DNA from: Watersipora subatra
Lineage: Eukaryota; Bryozoa; Gymnolaemata; Cheilostomatida; Watersiporidae
Direction of reading: 5' to 3'
DNA: 64,000 bases
Assembly: GCF_963576615.1 (NCBI RefSeq)
Contig: NC_088711.1
Span: 4,030,001 to 4,094,000, forward strand
The notes below the pieces were generated by a model that worked only from the letters and a program-made list of their open reading frames with translations, was not told the DNA's origin and made no database searches. This document shows positions 1 to 14,600 of this stretch, in pieces; within the stretch, counting starts at the first letter, position 1; every line of letters starts with the position of its first letter. The translations under genes were made by a program, and so were the position numbers.

Positions 1-1638
1 TTTGGATGGTTGTCGAGCAGTTCTCCGTGTACACTCATGTGTCACTCTGTCATGGCCCACACATTTGCATTATTACATTTTATTTGCTTTTAATAGCATT
101 TTTACTAGCAATGTAGTGAGAGTTGTGGTTTGTAACAAAATCTGCTTACATATTAAATTTCCACTTTTTTTAATGTTATGAGGTAATTAAGAACCATCGC
201 CTGATCGGATGAGGAAGTCGTGACTAGCAGTCATCATGTTTTCACATTGCAGTAAGCTATTGCACCGCAGTTGGCAAGAGGCAGATATGGTGCCAGACAC
301 AAATCCAAAATTAATTATTGCTTCTGACACTTTCGTAGCCTCCATCTTTTTAATCATGTATCATATGGAAAAAACTTGTCGCAATATATGCTCCAATATT
401 TGACTCCCTGCAGGCCAACGGATGGTTAGTTAGTATCTTTAAAAGAATTTGATGCGAAGTGAGGACAAAAATTAAAAGTATCAACTCCTAAATCATAAGT
501 TTAAGAATTTTTCTTCGTTTTTTGCTCATTAACATAATTATCTAAATTTTTTATAGTTATAAAATAAAAGTGCGGTAGTATTTAATATATATGAAACCCA
601 ATAAAAAATACCAAACACATTTTAGCGCAAGTATGCCCTTACATGTGCATGTCAATTCCAACATGTTCGCTTACTTTTCACTCTTCATGTATTTTCTTAC
701 TCGATTTTAACGCAAATAAATCATATTAGAACACAGTAGAGTAGATATAACAATCTTGTTGTTCTACGAATAAACACTATCTATTCAGCTACTTTTTTTA
801 TGCTTAGCAATAGTTATAGACCACTACATGTGGTTTGACCATAAAGCAATATATGCTACAGAAACACTATATATCCTGTCTGCAATTCTGTATGTTATTT
901 CATCTCCCTTTTTACGTATTGTGTATTCACAAAATAGTTTTTGCATATAGTAGAATCTTGCTTCATTTCTTATGTACCACACCTCAAAAACTCTCCATGT
1001 TACAAGTAGCATCTAAATATTGCAAGACTGTTTTGTAGAAAGTGCTCACCGAACGTCTTATGGAAACATGTTTTTTTAGTTCCAACTGTTTATTCTCTGT
1101 TAAAACTGCTGATCAATTAATTTTAATTGGGATATTACGGCGAGATGGATAACCTAGCAATTTGTAAGAACTAATACAGAAAATTGTGATTGCAGTTTTT
1201 TTCTGCATTCTTTTTGTATGTACATGTAGATAGTGCCAGTGTCTAATGTTTTTTTTATTTAAATACTTGCTGTTCTTCATCTAATCTAAACACTTGTTGT
1301 TCTTCATCTAAGTGTTAATGTTTATCATCAAAATACTTGCTGGCACTCATATAAATATATGTTTTTCATCATCATAGTTTCCATGTTTCTGAGACAAAAG
1401 GCAGTGATAAGCTCTAAGTCAGTCAGAGCTTCACTCTATGTGCTTTTATCTATGTGCTCTATGTGATATAGGTTGCATTGAAATTTAAAAATTAAATAAA
1501 TAGCTATTCATTAAGGAACAGTCTCAGGGTATTCATTGATTTAAACTTTGAAGCAGAAAGATTGACGATGGATGCCAGTTCCATCGGTTCACTATTAGAG
1601 CTAAAAAAGATCTAATGACTTTTTTAATTTTAGGCTCA
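1..1638. other. AT-rich stretch without a recognisable gene
   Basis: No convincing exon or conserved motif was found here. The short open frames around 824-1038 lie in AT-rich sequence on both strands and show no domain, no codon bias and no supporting splice sites. If the gene ending at 6823 has upstream exons they would lie here or beyond the left edge, because its first visible exon (2422) opens with a splice acceptor, not a start codon. Confidence 0.5.
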
Positions 1639-2042
1639 TAAAACCTGAGTATACTAAAACCTGAGTATACTAAAACCTGAGTATACTAAAACCTGAGTAT
1701 ACTAAAACCTGAGTATACTAAAACCTGAGTATACTAAAATCTGAGTATACTAAAACCTGAGTATACTAAAACCTGAGTATACTAAAACCTGAGTATACTA
1801 AAATCTGAGTATACTAAAACCTGAGTATACTAAAACCTGAGTATACTAAAACCTGAGTATACTAAAATCTGAGTATACTAAAACCTGAGTATACTAAAAC
1901 CTGAGCATACTAAAACCTGAGTATACTAAAATCTGAGTATACTAAAACCTGAGTATACTAAAACCTGAGTGTACTAAAATCTGAGTATACTAAAACCTGA
2001 GTATACTAAAACCTGAGTATACTAAAACCTGAGTATACTAAA
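1639..2042. repeat. Minisatellite, 16-bp unit, about 25 copies
   Basis: The unit is taaaacctgagtatac, repeated head to tail with scattered single-base changes (acctg/atctg, gagtat/gagcat). It sits about 380 bp upstream of the first visible exon of the plus-strand gene at 2422, so it is probably intronic. Unlike the arrays at 40023 and 62894 its unit does not contain a good GTRAGT splice donor. Confidence 0.97.
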
Positions 2043-2421
2043 GACTAGCTTCCTTTATGACTTTTTAATCTGTTCATTAGGTAACAAATTCATTCAGTAT
2101 CCCGATTCATGACATACACAAGCTATGGCTGCATAATATTACATATCTTGTGGTTTTTATCACTCTTCTATTGACTCACTATATGGTCAGAGTTAAAAAG
2201 TTTGCCTTTATCATTGTATCTAGCTAATTTTGAACCAAAAACTTCTGTTGTGGGCAATACTTTGGAATCTGCTATCAAATAACATTCTCTTTAAATTATG
2301 TAATAATATATACCCAATTGGTGATGCAAGCTGCAGTTGTTTTGTGAAGGTTTGATATTTGAAAATGTTAAAGGTCACAAAATGCGATGTCACTAGGTTT
2401 ACTAGTGTTCTTGGATTTTAG

Positions 2422-5400
2422 TGGATGCCATACAAGTCTGATGAACTCTCGATTAACTTTGAGGAGATGTTAGCGATTGCCAGGCATATTAACTCTTTTA
2501 AACAGATGTTCAGTTTAAACCATCAGAGTAAAGCTGTTGGTTCAGGTAAGAAAAACTTGGTTTTTGGGTACAAATACAAAGAGAGTTTGCTTTTTGTTCT
2601 CAAGTTTATGCACTTGTAATGATTAATTTTAACATCGCGTAAGTCAGTGTGTAAGCCTGACTTTATGGCATATAGTGGTAGATGAATGTTGTTCATGTTT
2701 CAATGTGGTTCCAGTTGAATTTTTTTCCTGAATTGCAGCTTTGGCCTAGCTTTAAACATTCAACACTCTGATCCCATCTCGTACCAAGATCTGAATGTCC
2801 CTATAAATACTGAGAATTTCCAGTATTACATATATGAAATCATGAGAGAGTGTAAGGCTTTGGGGTGGTGCACTCCCAGCGCTTTATGTCTATTTATTAG
2901 ACTGATTTGAGTGAGATTTATGGCTCACGATCAGTAGCTCTCTTGTAGCTTTTCTTCCTACATAAACCTGCGCACAAAATAAATATTTGCATATTGATCT
3001 CTTTTGACGCATGGATCTTACACGGAATCCTTATATGACATTTTAAACAGTTCCTAGGACTGGGCAACGACACCATAATCAATACAATTTGTCTCTGCTA
3101 GATTGCTTGTTAAAAATATATTCAGTACGTAAAATGGAACAACCATTTTTTAGTAAATAATGAAAACCCTATGAATATTCTTCACAGCTGAGTATCAAAT
3201 TTGCGCAACAACTGCATCTGAATTGTCATAGTCCTATTGAACAGGATTGATTTTTTTTGTGAAACTTTACATGAAAAATTTTGTATTGCTAGTGAGTCTA
3301 ATAAGTGGTTTCAACTTAAAATTATTTTATTTCCAGGACCTAAAATATACCAGGTTCTTGGCATGGATTTTCACCCAGCATGCAAAAGATATGCATCTGT
3401 CATTTTTAAGAAAATTTACTGTGTACCATAAGAATACCTCCAAGACATTTCTTATTTAATGAGAGTTGGAACAGCAAGAGGATTGTTCATTAAAAGCTGC
3501 AGCCAAATCTATTTTAAAGCTAACAGATTTTAGCCTAGCATTAGCACAAAAAATGTACTTTTATGCAGTTAGTCACCATCAACTGTCGTGAGGTATTCCT
3601 AGAACTTCTCATAAGATTGCCTATTGCTAAGTAAAGTTGTTCACTGGACATAGATTACATGTAAGTAATTTAAATCTATTTAGCAGGTTTCATGGTTTAA
3701 TCCATTCAAAACAACCAAAAATATATTTGACAACCAAAAATACCAATGTTTATGTGTTATCTGTATATAACTTGGCAGACTGCAAGTGATGCTTTCACTC
3801 CAGCGTGGTAACTCAATTTTCCTTGTGCCACTCAAACCTGTCCAAAGATTTTATGGTGTTACTGGAATCTCTCACTCTTTATGGTATATAATTGGTCTGC
3901 CAACAAAGGCTGTTGTTGCTCTGCTGTGTCAGCTAAAAAGCGAATGAAAACATTAGTTCCGTTGTCTTTAATGTCAGACGTAAACCCAATAAGCCAGTCA
4001 TGTTAATCTACATTAATTGAACACTGTAATAGTTTGTCATATAATGTACATGGCGGCCAAAGGTTATTGAAGATGAGAGGTGCTATGCCTATAACCCCAT
4101 ACATAATAGTACATGTACTTTGTCTACATCTACTTATGGTGTTTATGCCAACAGTGAGGGTTTTATACACAGCAAGTATGCCTTGCTCTACACTTTCAGT
4201 AAACCAAATTATTATTGAGGTTTACAGGTTTTAGCTTTTTCATCACTGACCAACAGCCAACAAGTATTGCTGTCAATGTTCAGCGGCAGTGGATTGCAGC
4301 GCTGTTACTATTCAGCAAAAGTGGATAGTAGTAGTGCTGTCACTAGACAGCAGCAAGTAGTATGATTGTCACTACTCAGTCACGGTGAACAGTAGCGATG
4401 TCGCTACGATTGTCAATGCCCAGTCGCTTTCTGTCCCAGAGCTATCCAGACATCTTGTCTAGTGTAAACGCTGTTTGACATACCAGTCATGCCTTTTTGA
4501 AGAGAATTAAGCTGAAATAAGATTGTTTATCATTTAAATATATGTAAAAGGATACTTAAAATATGTAGCCAGTTTTGGCATCTCCTGTTATTTGTCACCA
4601 TGACACATTTTTTAAGAGTCCTTAAATGCTGCGAGATTAATTCAACATTTTTGTAGTGTATGTTGTAAATGATGTCACGAAGCCAATACCCGAAGATGTT
4701 CTAAAATACATGCAGAGCTATTGTCGTCTTGAGCATTTGCACATTGATACTTGGCCTCCCACAACAGAGAATGCGTGTGAACTTGAGCAGGATGAAGCCC
4801 GTGCAACAGTTTTTATTGATGTTAATGTGAGTATTTTCATAGAACAAAGCATAGATTATGACCTCGTAAACTTGATCATACATGGTTTTATGATAAATGT
4901 AAGATGAACTTGTCTGTTAGAATTTATCCCGATATTTTTTGCTCATTGACTCATTTGACTGGCAGGAAAGTCTCAAAGGTCACGCTGCTGAGGAATTTGA
5001 TAAGATGGGTGCCAAACTGCGGCGCTTGCTTGTATGCGAGCGAGAGCTGCTAGATAAATCTCTCCAAATGGAGATGACAGAGCTGAGTCAAGAGCAATTG
5101 ACCAGACACCTGTCTAAGGTCAGTAATCTTATCTATTTTAGGGCCAGAATACTAAATTCAATTTTACTGATGGAGAGCAGCGCTTTATTTGATCAAAGCT
5201 ACTAACACAAGCTTTGGTCAAATAAAGAATTAGAGTAAGTTTTACATGACAATGCGGGTCAGTAACATTGTGATATATTAGCGATAATAGCTACTAGTAG
5301 TACAATAGTTGCATTCAATTACACTTTAATAATTAGAGTTGCTTTCCAATTCGCTAGACATACATGCATGACAAAATATTAAAATAGTATCTAGTCATGA

Positions 5401-6823
5401 ACATGTAGTTTCCTCTATGCACTGCTTTCAGGATGTGTGGTCGACAAAGTAATTGCTCTATCAATGATCTGTTAAACGATCAATAAAAATATTTGATGCA
5501 TACCCGAATGGCTTTATAATAAGGCAAGGGTAGAAAACTGTGAAAAATATTGTAGGTTTTGGACCATGGCTTATATTGATGAATCATTGTGCATGCCCTT
5601 ATTCAGCCAACCCCACTCAATTATTGCTTAACATACGTCAATCGAAGAAAAACCATCATAATTATCCCTAAATTGTGAGGGTTCTCTTTTGTCTTTCGAA
5701 TGCTTTAAATGCACCTCAATTGATCCGCACCCTAACCGCAGAGAATGTTCCTCGGGGCTTGTTATTCAGATGTTGGGTAACATTAGAATGCAGGTTCTTT
5801 TATACCAATAATATTGAGAATTGAGTGTCCATAGGAATGGTAGTCTTGTTTATTACATATGTGCCTATATTTCTGCTAGAGCTTCTCATGTCAAATGCCA
5901 AACGTTACCTTGAGCCTACACACTAAAAATACATAACTTAGTTTCTTGTGATCAATTTTATTTGTATAACCAAATGAAATGTTGAGAGAATGTTGTTTGC
6001 TAATTTGATGTTCATGTAAGTAAATTTTGAATTTAAGTTTGATGATGTGATCTGAAAAAAGATTATTGTAGTGTTATTTTATTTTAAGTGAAAGTCAGCA
6101 TTTTAATGACTCTTTCATATTAAAGAGATCTAATGTCATTCAAAGAATCCTGCACTCACGGTGTATAGCGAACCTTGTCTTTATTGTTTAAAATGTTTGC
6201 CTTAATCCTTAGATGATGAAGCCATTTGAACAGCCATTTGTATGAAGTTTGGTTCAGATCCAGTCAAGTTGCTATGGCAAATAAGCATGGTGTGAAGTAT
6301 CACTCTCAAAACCATGTATTAACGGTATCAGTTGTTTATGTTCAAAGACCCAGATTTTCCCATTGATTTATTTATAGAACAGGCATTAATTTTATCTTAT
6401 GTGTTTTCCTGGGCACGATCTTATGCAGATAATCTAATCCTATAACTGCGAGAGAATTTTTAGCTGTACTGGTGAGATGAATCAACAGTTCTAGCATCAA
6501 ATGCCAGCAGAAGTAGCCAATATTAATGAGCCAACCAGAATTAGAGATTGACAGGGTCTAACTATGGCACTTGTAAACAACATTATAGAGTATTTGTGAG
6601 AAAAATATGTTTAAAAATCTATTGATTAAATTTCCATTTGTAACGAAAGTTCTTTGGCTTGTGGTTGGCAATTCTATGAGTATGTCATGGAAAATTATCT
6701 CATCAGGTTCACTCCTCATACTTTCAGGTGGAGAGAATGAAGAAGGAAGTCGCGCGAGTGGAAATGTGTGTGAATTACCTCATCAATGTTAGCGAGGCAC
6801 CTCCAAATGATGACGTTCATTAA
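2422..6823 (+). CDS. 3' part of an unrecognised gene with a helical/coiled-coil C-terminus (4 exons)
   Basis: Four exons join in one frame. Exon a is 2422-2545 (acceptor TTTTAG, donor GTAAGA, ends phase 1); exon b 4657-4826 (acceptor TTTGTAG, donor GTGAGT); exon c 4966-5118 (acceptor TGGCAG, donor GTCAGT); exon d 6728-6823 (acceptor TTTCAG, stop TAA). Lengths 124, 170, 153 and 96 nt keep the phase throughout. The conceptual product is about 180 residues long here and continues upstream. It contains a stretch starting YVVNDVTKPIPEDVLKYMQ, then HIDTWPP, then a charged heptad-like region (AEEFDKMGAKLRRLL ... SKVERMKKEVARVE) predicted to be helical and perhaps coiled coil, and ends PPNDDVH. No signal peptide or membrane segment is visible. 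I do not recognise the family. An extra exon near 3337-3410 would also fit in phase but is poorly supported. The 5' end is missing. Confidence 0.6.
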
Positions 6824-9800
6824 TGAGTCTTTGCTTTCTCGTCCGTTTTCTCTATATTTTGTGCATAATTCACTTTTTTAAGAAAAATTTTCAAAAACTG
6901 CACACCATCTTTCCATGATTGGAAATCTTTGGCTCCGTTTATGAGCATAGCATAACCTTCAAGCATTGTTGTTAGTACTTGTTAGCTTTGCATAAGCATT
7001 CAATGAAATTTTGTTATAAGGTCTAAAATTTTGGAAAACTATAATTTAAAGTAAGTTTTTTTAATTCAAATACGAAACATTGTAACAATCGTAAAATTAT
7101 GTATAGCTGACTTACCATGTTGCAAATTATATTACAAAATAAATGATAATTATTTATTTTACGTAATAAAAGGTACTTGAATATTTTGATGTAATAAATC
7201 TTTTTCATTAGAAATAAAACATTGAACGGGTCTTTGTTTAGTTAAAGTTTTAGCCAAATATTATATGCAATATATATGATATTATAGTATGATAAAATGA
7301 TCATATACACTCTGGAAGAATAATTATATTGATCATGCTGTTTTTATAGGTAATAAATGGAACACGTTTTACTCAGTTATTCATCTCGCTTTCCACTGCT
7401 GAACTCATTAATTTACAAATAAATATAACAGGATGTTTCATGCCCGTCTACATCAGTCAGATAACTAAGCACGAAGCTTTTTAAATACAAAATGAATGTG
7501 TGTAAAATTGGCATTACTGTACATTAATAACTCCTTTGAACTACGTAAATTTGCATTTGAATATCCAACTATACATTGGTAGCAACAGAAGACACAGTCA
7601 AACACGCCAGCAGAGATATAAAATGATAGTAGAGTAAATAGTTGCCGGTTTCGGTATTTACCTGCCGTAAACATGAATGTAAAATATCTATAGACAATAT
7701 CAGCTACATCAGATTATTGCTTACTTGAAAACGAATTTGTGGCAAAACCATATTTCATCTTTAGTTTCTAGCTACTTGCTTTTTGTTGAACAGCCAAGCT
7801 TCATTTTTATACTCCTCGTATCAACAGCAAATTTAATATAAATTGTGTCAAATGTAAATCTTTGTATGAAAAAACAAATGCTTAATCATTACGTTGTGAC
7901 AAAAAAACTTAATTAAAATTGCTCAGCAACAGCGAAAGGTAATTGTGTGAGAACCATGACGGCAATTATAGTACAGTGTTTAGACCAGTCAGTTAAATGA
8001 TAAGTTGAAGCAGAAAGTCTATGGAAAATGAGCAATTATTGCTACTTCATCATCTGCTTTATCAATGCATTAAGTAAAAACATTGATTTGTTCTCATTTT
8101 TTTGATGACCTGTGATCTTTGGTCTCAAAAACCCAAAATGTACAAAATATTATTGTTGCAGCAAAGACTCCTTTATCACTTAAATTTTACATGAACAAAC
8201 TTATCCAAACAGTTGTGAGGTTTTATCGCTAAATGTTCAAGCTTATTTAACAGTCTCACAAAATATAGACCACTGCGTACGAGTAGGTCTAAATTCTAAA
8301 ATTGTGTTTAGAAAGGCCATTAAATTCTTATACTGAGAAGTGCTTTTAAAATATTTTGCTTTAGTGATGACCACTCCAAGACTAAAATGGCTTAATTGTT
8401 TTTATGTAACTATCACTCAGTTTACGTTCATAGTTACTACAATGAACGTTAAGAGATTCATCTCATTTTAAACTTTGGAAAGTCTTAAATTCACAGATAT
8501 ATTAAACAATAAAATGTACTGAGTTTTAGAGATATGAATGACAGTTGGCCACACCTGGAGTATGTGTCATACTTGACAAGAATGCCCAACTTAATTAAAG
8601 TGACATCAACATGTCACAGACGAGCCAATCGAGCAAACCGATAATTTAAAGCTATAATCTCATCAGGTTGGTGCAAAAAATCAGGCCAAGAGGCAAAATG
8701 ATTTTGATCTCACATTAATGTGGGTAAAATGTAGGCTCTCTTTTAAATTATTTTGGTAAGTTTGTAATCCCAATATAGCATTTTGTGGATAGAATAGTAT
8801 AGCCAGGTTAAAGCGCTATTTTCCTGCTCAGGCCAATCCATTTCAGTCCTGCATGACTAAGATGCGGATATTTCAAAAGAACAATGTTTTGTATCTGCTG
8901 AGCTGCATTCAAGAAAGTTACAGATTAGAAAATATAAGTGCAACTCTTGTCTTCAAGGTTCAACTTTCACCTTCACCACTCTTACCTCACACCTCAACTT
9001 CATATGAACCTGCCCTCTCTCACCACACTTCCATTATAACAGGAAGCTCTTTGCGTCGTCTCTGACCTAGCAACCATTCACCTTTTTTCATTTGGTTCAT
9101 TCATGACGGTCAGCCTACGCACGTGCATTAATCTTGTTCGAACAAAGCTTTGTGACAGGTTCATACTTGACATCATGAAATGCTAAATATAACATAAATA
9201 AATCAGAATTATAAATCTTTGACTAAAGCAAATATGTTTTATACAATGATCTGTACACACTGAATAATCAACTGAGAGAAACCTTATTAGTTCTCACAGT
9301 CTGGTCAGAACTACATGTACATTGATTACTAATAATGATATCCTTATACATCTATAAATAGCCTCTTCTAGGGTCATGTTCTTCTACATAACAAGATGGT
9401 CATGCTGCCTACTAACATAACTGGCATTTTTAATAAACTTACTAATTCACTTTAATAGTCTTTGAATAGTAAGTTATTAAATTATGTTAGTAAACCAGTA
9501 AGAGAAGATCACATGTAGACTAAATGTTGTAACTCTGCAGTTTAATGCATATATTACTTTTTTAAAACTTATTCCATTGATATATTATTATTTATGTGTT
9601 TTGTAAATGATTTATGCTTTATCATTCACTAATAACAGCCTTTAAATTTCAAAATCAAGTTACATCAAAATGAACTATTATATTTGCACAAAAGACTAGG
9701 AGAAATTATAACATGAGATCTTGAAAACAAGTCAGGGTGTACGTGATTAAACATTCAGATATTCTTATCACAACTGTCAAATAATTAATCACAGAATTTG

Positions 9801-11276
9801 CTGTTAAAAAATATCTTCATCATATAAACTTTGGGTAAAAATTAAAACTGGACCAAATCATTTTCTCATGGCTTCAATTATCGGATGTTATGATGCAAGT
9901 CCGGCCAATCATCGAAGCACCTGAAAGCGATATGTATTCAATGCCTCATACAATGCAGTGCTCTATATTGAAAAAAAATTATAGTCGTGCGAACAATGTG
10001 AATTTTATAAATAAATCTGTCATTTAGCATAGCTGAAGGTTCTAATTATTTGCACAGTATTGTCACTTGAGGCTGGAGACTCCATGCTAAATGGACACGC
10101 TAAAGCCCGAACAGATAATCACATTAATCTTTTATCAAGATGTACTATGAGCTCTTTAACACAATTTGTAAAGTACAATAAAGCAATTTTCAAAGAATTA
10201 TTGCTGTAGGCTTGATAAAATGATTAATGTGTCAGATCATGTCGCTGCATTAAAGTACGATTAACGTTTTTGATACAAAGACAACGAATAGTAGCAGAAT
10301 GTTTTTACAGGTTGTAATACAACACATCTTTTATCACAATCTGACTATGATAGCCAACACAGATGTCCAAAAGAACGCAGATTCAGTAACGCTTCTAATA
10401 TCTCGAGCAAAGTCAATTAAAGTAATAAACATTGAGGGCTGATTACTCCAAACTTGCACAATTAATAATATAAAGACAGGAAGTGGCTTACGGATCAGGT
10501 AAGGGAGCGTAGCGGAATAGACCAGAACATCCTGCTTGATTAATGAGACCATAATATATCCCTTCAATGTTAAACCTGTATTAGCTGCTGTATTGGTGTG
10601 TTGCGTTATAGTACACTCGAATTAGCGCAATATAATCATTTTAAAAAGTTTAGATTGTTAAATCTAAGTTTTTGGAGTAAAAACTTAAACGTACCTCAAG
10701 AAAAGAATATCTCAATGAGAGCTGTAAAATGTTAGCATGCTGATACACTGTATGATGAACAAACCATGTAGATCTGACAACCCTTTGAAGAAGGTATAGT
10801 ATAAAGAGACTGGCCTATTCCTGAATCTGATCTCTTACAATCCTATATCAGCTTCCATACTTTTTAAACTAGTCAATATAAAAAATATCATGTATTTGCT
10901 AAAATATTAAATTCAATTTTATGGTTTCCTGTGCATCACTAAAAATGCTTGCGTGAGCATTTAGAATAAGTAAAGGTTGCAATGATTTCATCTGTTTCCG
11001 CCTTTTTGGCACATCCTGTTGGGACGGGTTTAATGAATACCTATTCAGGATTAGTCTGCCACTACGATACTCAATCTCATAAAAATCTTCATCGATCCAT
11101 CAATCATACCAAAATATATAGTTCAAGAAAAACCTACATCAATTGTTGCTACAACTGACACACATGTTCTTTAAATAATTATAAAGTGTCACTAGCATCT
11201 TTTCTTGTCTTCACCTTTTGCTATCATCGTGTGACGAGTAGGATGACGAGGTGGGATGTGAGAGGTGTAAGGTTGG
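6824..11276. other. Intergenic, no gene recognised
   Basis: AT-rich DNA between the plus-strand gene that stops at 6823 and the promoter near 11277. AATAAA motifs at about 7138 and 7213 could serve the upstream gene. The open frames at 7023-7208, 7465-7674, 8853-9065 and 10334-10567 are short, lack flanking splice consensus or homology that I can see, and are probably chance. No tandem array or inverted repeat stands out. Confidence 0.45.
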
Positions 11277-11310
11277 TATATAAGCTAAAACTGCTCATTG
11301 TCGGTACTCA
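11277..11310 (+). promoter_or_regulatory. TATA-box core promoter
   Basis: TATATAAG at 11277-11284 is followed about 33 bp later by an initiator-like TCAGATT with the A at 11310. The spacing is that of a focused RNA polymerase II promoter. About 66 bp further on lies an ATG in good context (G at -3, G at +4) opening the exon at 11376. The TATA box and initiator are seen directly; promoter activity is inferred. Confidence 0.5.
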
Positions 11311-11375
11311 GATTAGCGAGAGACGCGCAGCAGATCAAACATTCTTCATACCGTCACAAGTTTCACTTTTTAGCA

Positions 11376-11549
11376 ATGGGTAAAATCGGAGCAGATAGAA
11401 TTTATGAGCAAAGCTTTGACAATACCGCAACTGACGAATCTCCAATTCTACTCGACATTAGCCGTGACTTACCGGCAGCGTGTGGAAAACCGAGGCGTGA
11501 TAACAACAGGAGAAGAGAAACAGAGAAGTTACAGAAGAAAGACAAGGAG
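11376..11549 (+). CDS. First coding exon of a small charged protein (58 codons)
   Basis: The frame starts with ATG at 11376 and runs 58 codons in phase 0 to the donor GAG|GTAAGG at 11549/11550. The peptide begins MGKIGADRIYEQSF and ends in a strongly basic/acidic helix-like segment (RRDNNRRRETEKLQKKDKE). Read through the donor, the frame would close at 11636 after 28 more codons, so an unspliced 86-residue product is possible. The TATA box 99 bp upstream and the donor argue for a real 5' exon. I do not recognise the family. A phase-compatible terminal exon candidate is at 14810. Confidence 0.5.
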
Positions 11550-11639
11550 GTAAGGAGGCTAAATATTAACAGAAAACTGGTTAAGTTGAACAGTGGTCTA
11601 TTGCTGAATAGCCGTGGAAATCTCACTAGGTCGTGAGAA

Positions 11640-14600
11640 TATAAAACCTATCCTATTATGTAGCTATCGCGACATAAAAGTGCCTTTGAATGAAGTGATG
11701 TAAATGAATTATTGTAACAGATTTGGTTCAGCCTAAAATATTTTTGAGCATCCTATTGTTTAGTTTTTATTTTGTTCTTCAAATAAAAATAAAAGATAAT
11801 GTAGGAGATGCGGAGTCACTCAGAAAAGAGAAAGACAAAACTAAAAATATTTTAAATTAGTTAAATTCTTCCACTAGAATAAAATAGAAAAGCACCTGCT
11901 AGAGTTGTCAGTAAGCATGCATATCCTGTACTCCTGCTTTTGTGTCCGAGCAATAAAAGCTAGCGAAGGCCTGGTACTGCTTTTCTCAATGAGATGAGCG
12001 ATCAGGGCTATTGAATCTGCCTCAAAGCAGTAATTTTTGTCTAATATAGTACAATTTGGTTTGTTAATTCATACTTTATTTAAATTGTACAAAAACTTAG
12101 GTTTAAAATAATTTCCATAAGTGCTGTGAAACCTTTCAGGAATTTGACGGCTTCAGTAAAATTTGAAAATATTTTTAAAATCCTAGTGGTTAGTGCCTGC
12201 AGAAATGATATTAAGTAGCAAATCTAATATATGGCCATTAAAGTCAATTGTGTTTATTTTACCTAAGGACCTACTTAATCACAGTATTGTCAATGAGTAT
12301 GTCAATTTACAAGTGAGCTGTGATTAGCGTGTTGAAACAACAACTGAATCAACTGTATCCAAAAATCTAAAAATTCATACAAACATGCCTTTTTGATACA
12401 TGATCTTTAGATTGATATGCTATATAATTATATATACCGTATATACACATATATGTTTATAATTATACATACATATATATATATATATAGTTTTATAAGT
12501 ATATACATACAGATCATTACAATAGCTAATAATCAGTGTTAGCCAAGTTTCATTCTGGTGTTTTTGGTAAGCTTTGTTTGCAACAACTTGTGACTATTGA
12601 ATGGTGGTTATTGAATAGTAGTAGGCTATTGTTATAAACAAAATCTGTTTCATAATAATACAATGAGTTTCTGGATTATTCTAAAATAAATATGGTTTCT
12701 AAACAAAGATTTACATAATTATAAAAAGATTTGAAAGTTTTTTGCTGCCTTTAACCAAGTTGAGCAGATATATTCATGCCATTTTGTATCCTTGCTCATT
12801 TTTGATACCAAAGCTATATGCAAATGAACAGTCGTAGTTAAAACCGGACTATGTCTAATATGAACAAAATTCTTTTTAAAATGCTACAGGCATTATACTA
12901 GCCGCATTCACTTTATTAATAGTTATTTTTATGACAAACATAAATATAGTTTAAAATATACAAAATAATATTTTAAGAGTAGACACAAAGAAAATATTAT
13001 ATCCAAACACTTTTTACCAACTCTTAGATGACTTTTTGAAAAGACAACTAAACAAATTCTACTTACTGTTGCAAAGTTGAAAGTTGTTTAGTTTTGCATT
13101 TTTTTAATCAAATTCATTGCTAAAAACCTTTTCAGTTATGGTGTCACCCGTTTTTTCATCACAAGATTTGAGATTTGAGTTTGGTACAATTTTTAAATTA
13201 AATTGAAGTTGTCTCAGACATCACAAAATATTTTTTAATATGAATTATTGTTGATGCCGATAAATAGCGAGTTCTGGATGTTTTAAATAAAAAATATGAA
13301 ATAGAGGCAATCAAAAGCCACCCTAATTTCATCATAGTTTTGAAAAGTATTTGCTGCTTTACAAATAAACCAGTGAAATTTTCAGTTCAAATTATAAAAC
13401 TGACTTTAAAAACCCTTTTTCAAGTGCGATTATAGTATCAGTGTAACTATCAGTATCAGTGGCTTGTACTAAGGACACACGTATTAATGAAACAGGAACA
13501 GTAACAAGTGAGTTGAGTTGTAAGGACCCAGGTGGTCAAAGTGGGACTAATACGCAATCAGAGCAGAGACAAGTTAATTGATTCTCCATCAAATCAGATG
13601 TGAAAGACGACTATCATAAAATGGCATATCTGTAGTGCGATCATAAGTGGCACTATGGCATTCCATAGATGACCGCCATTGGCTGTAATATATATGTTCG
13701 TTTAATTTAAGTTATTTATCATTTTATTAATTTATAGATGAGTATAAAATTGAATTTGAAATTGCTAATAAAGTCTTACTGAAACTCACTTTTTGCCTTT
13801 TTTTACACTCAAAAGTGAGTACTGTTGCTGGGTTTGGCAAATCAGCCCGGGCAGGAGCTAATGTGTCTTTTTACTGCACAATGCTTGCACCAAGTGTCCA
13901 TTCTCAACATTAAATCACACTTCAATGACTTTATTATAGCCTACGTGTCTATAAATGTGAAGGAAAGGCAGGAGCAGCTACATATCAGCTACCGATGTAA
14001 AGGTGCTCCTAAGAACAAGGCTAACAAACTTAACGTACTCATTATAAAACGTTTTGATGTTCATACAGAAAAATGCTTCAACTTGAAAAAATCAGATTTT
14101 GAGCTACTTACGTAGTTTTTAAAATTTTCATTATGAACTTTTAAAAGATAGTAGCGGTCATGCTGTGATGCTCTGTTGCTATGATTGCTGCAGCACTGAA
14201 CACATCAGACACAAACCTTAGCATTGCACAGGCCTACAGCTCCACCAGATAGTTTATATCAAGGACTATATATTTATCAAATTTGCATATAATAAGAATT
14301 AGTTTTGGCGGTTTTATCCGTTTTATTAGTGGAGATAAAATTTACTGTATGATTCACTTGTGCAGTGTTATCCTTTGTAAGCAGGCTCGTGTGTCCATAT
14401 ATAGATCTAAAGGAAACACCTGCCTCTCATAATTAAATGGTAGATCGACAGAACTTAACAGACATATTTCAGTATATTTCAAATTACAGTGTTTGAATAT
14501 CGACTACCCGGTTAATAAACTGATAGACTATTTTTGTGCCATCACCCTTAAGCCGGTCAATTATTAACAACTCAATCATATTTGGTGTGCATCGTGTGGT

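Noticed and set aside
1639..2042. CRISPR-like regularly repeated array
   Set aside because: The units are contiguous with no unique spacers, there are no cas-like genes, and the window is eukaryotic; it is a minisatellite. The same applies to every other tandem array here.
3337..3410. Additional exon of the plus-strand gene at 2422-6823
   Set aside because: An acceptor (TTTCCAG) and phase would allow it, but the donor is weak and exons at 2422 and 4657 join in phase without it; left out of the model.
8853..9065. 70-codon ORF
   Set aside because: No promoter, splice or homology support; length is within chance expectation.
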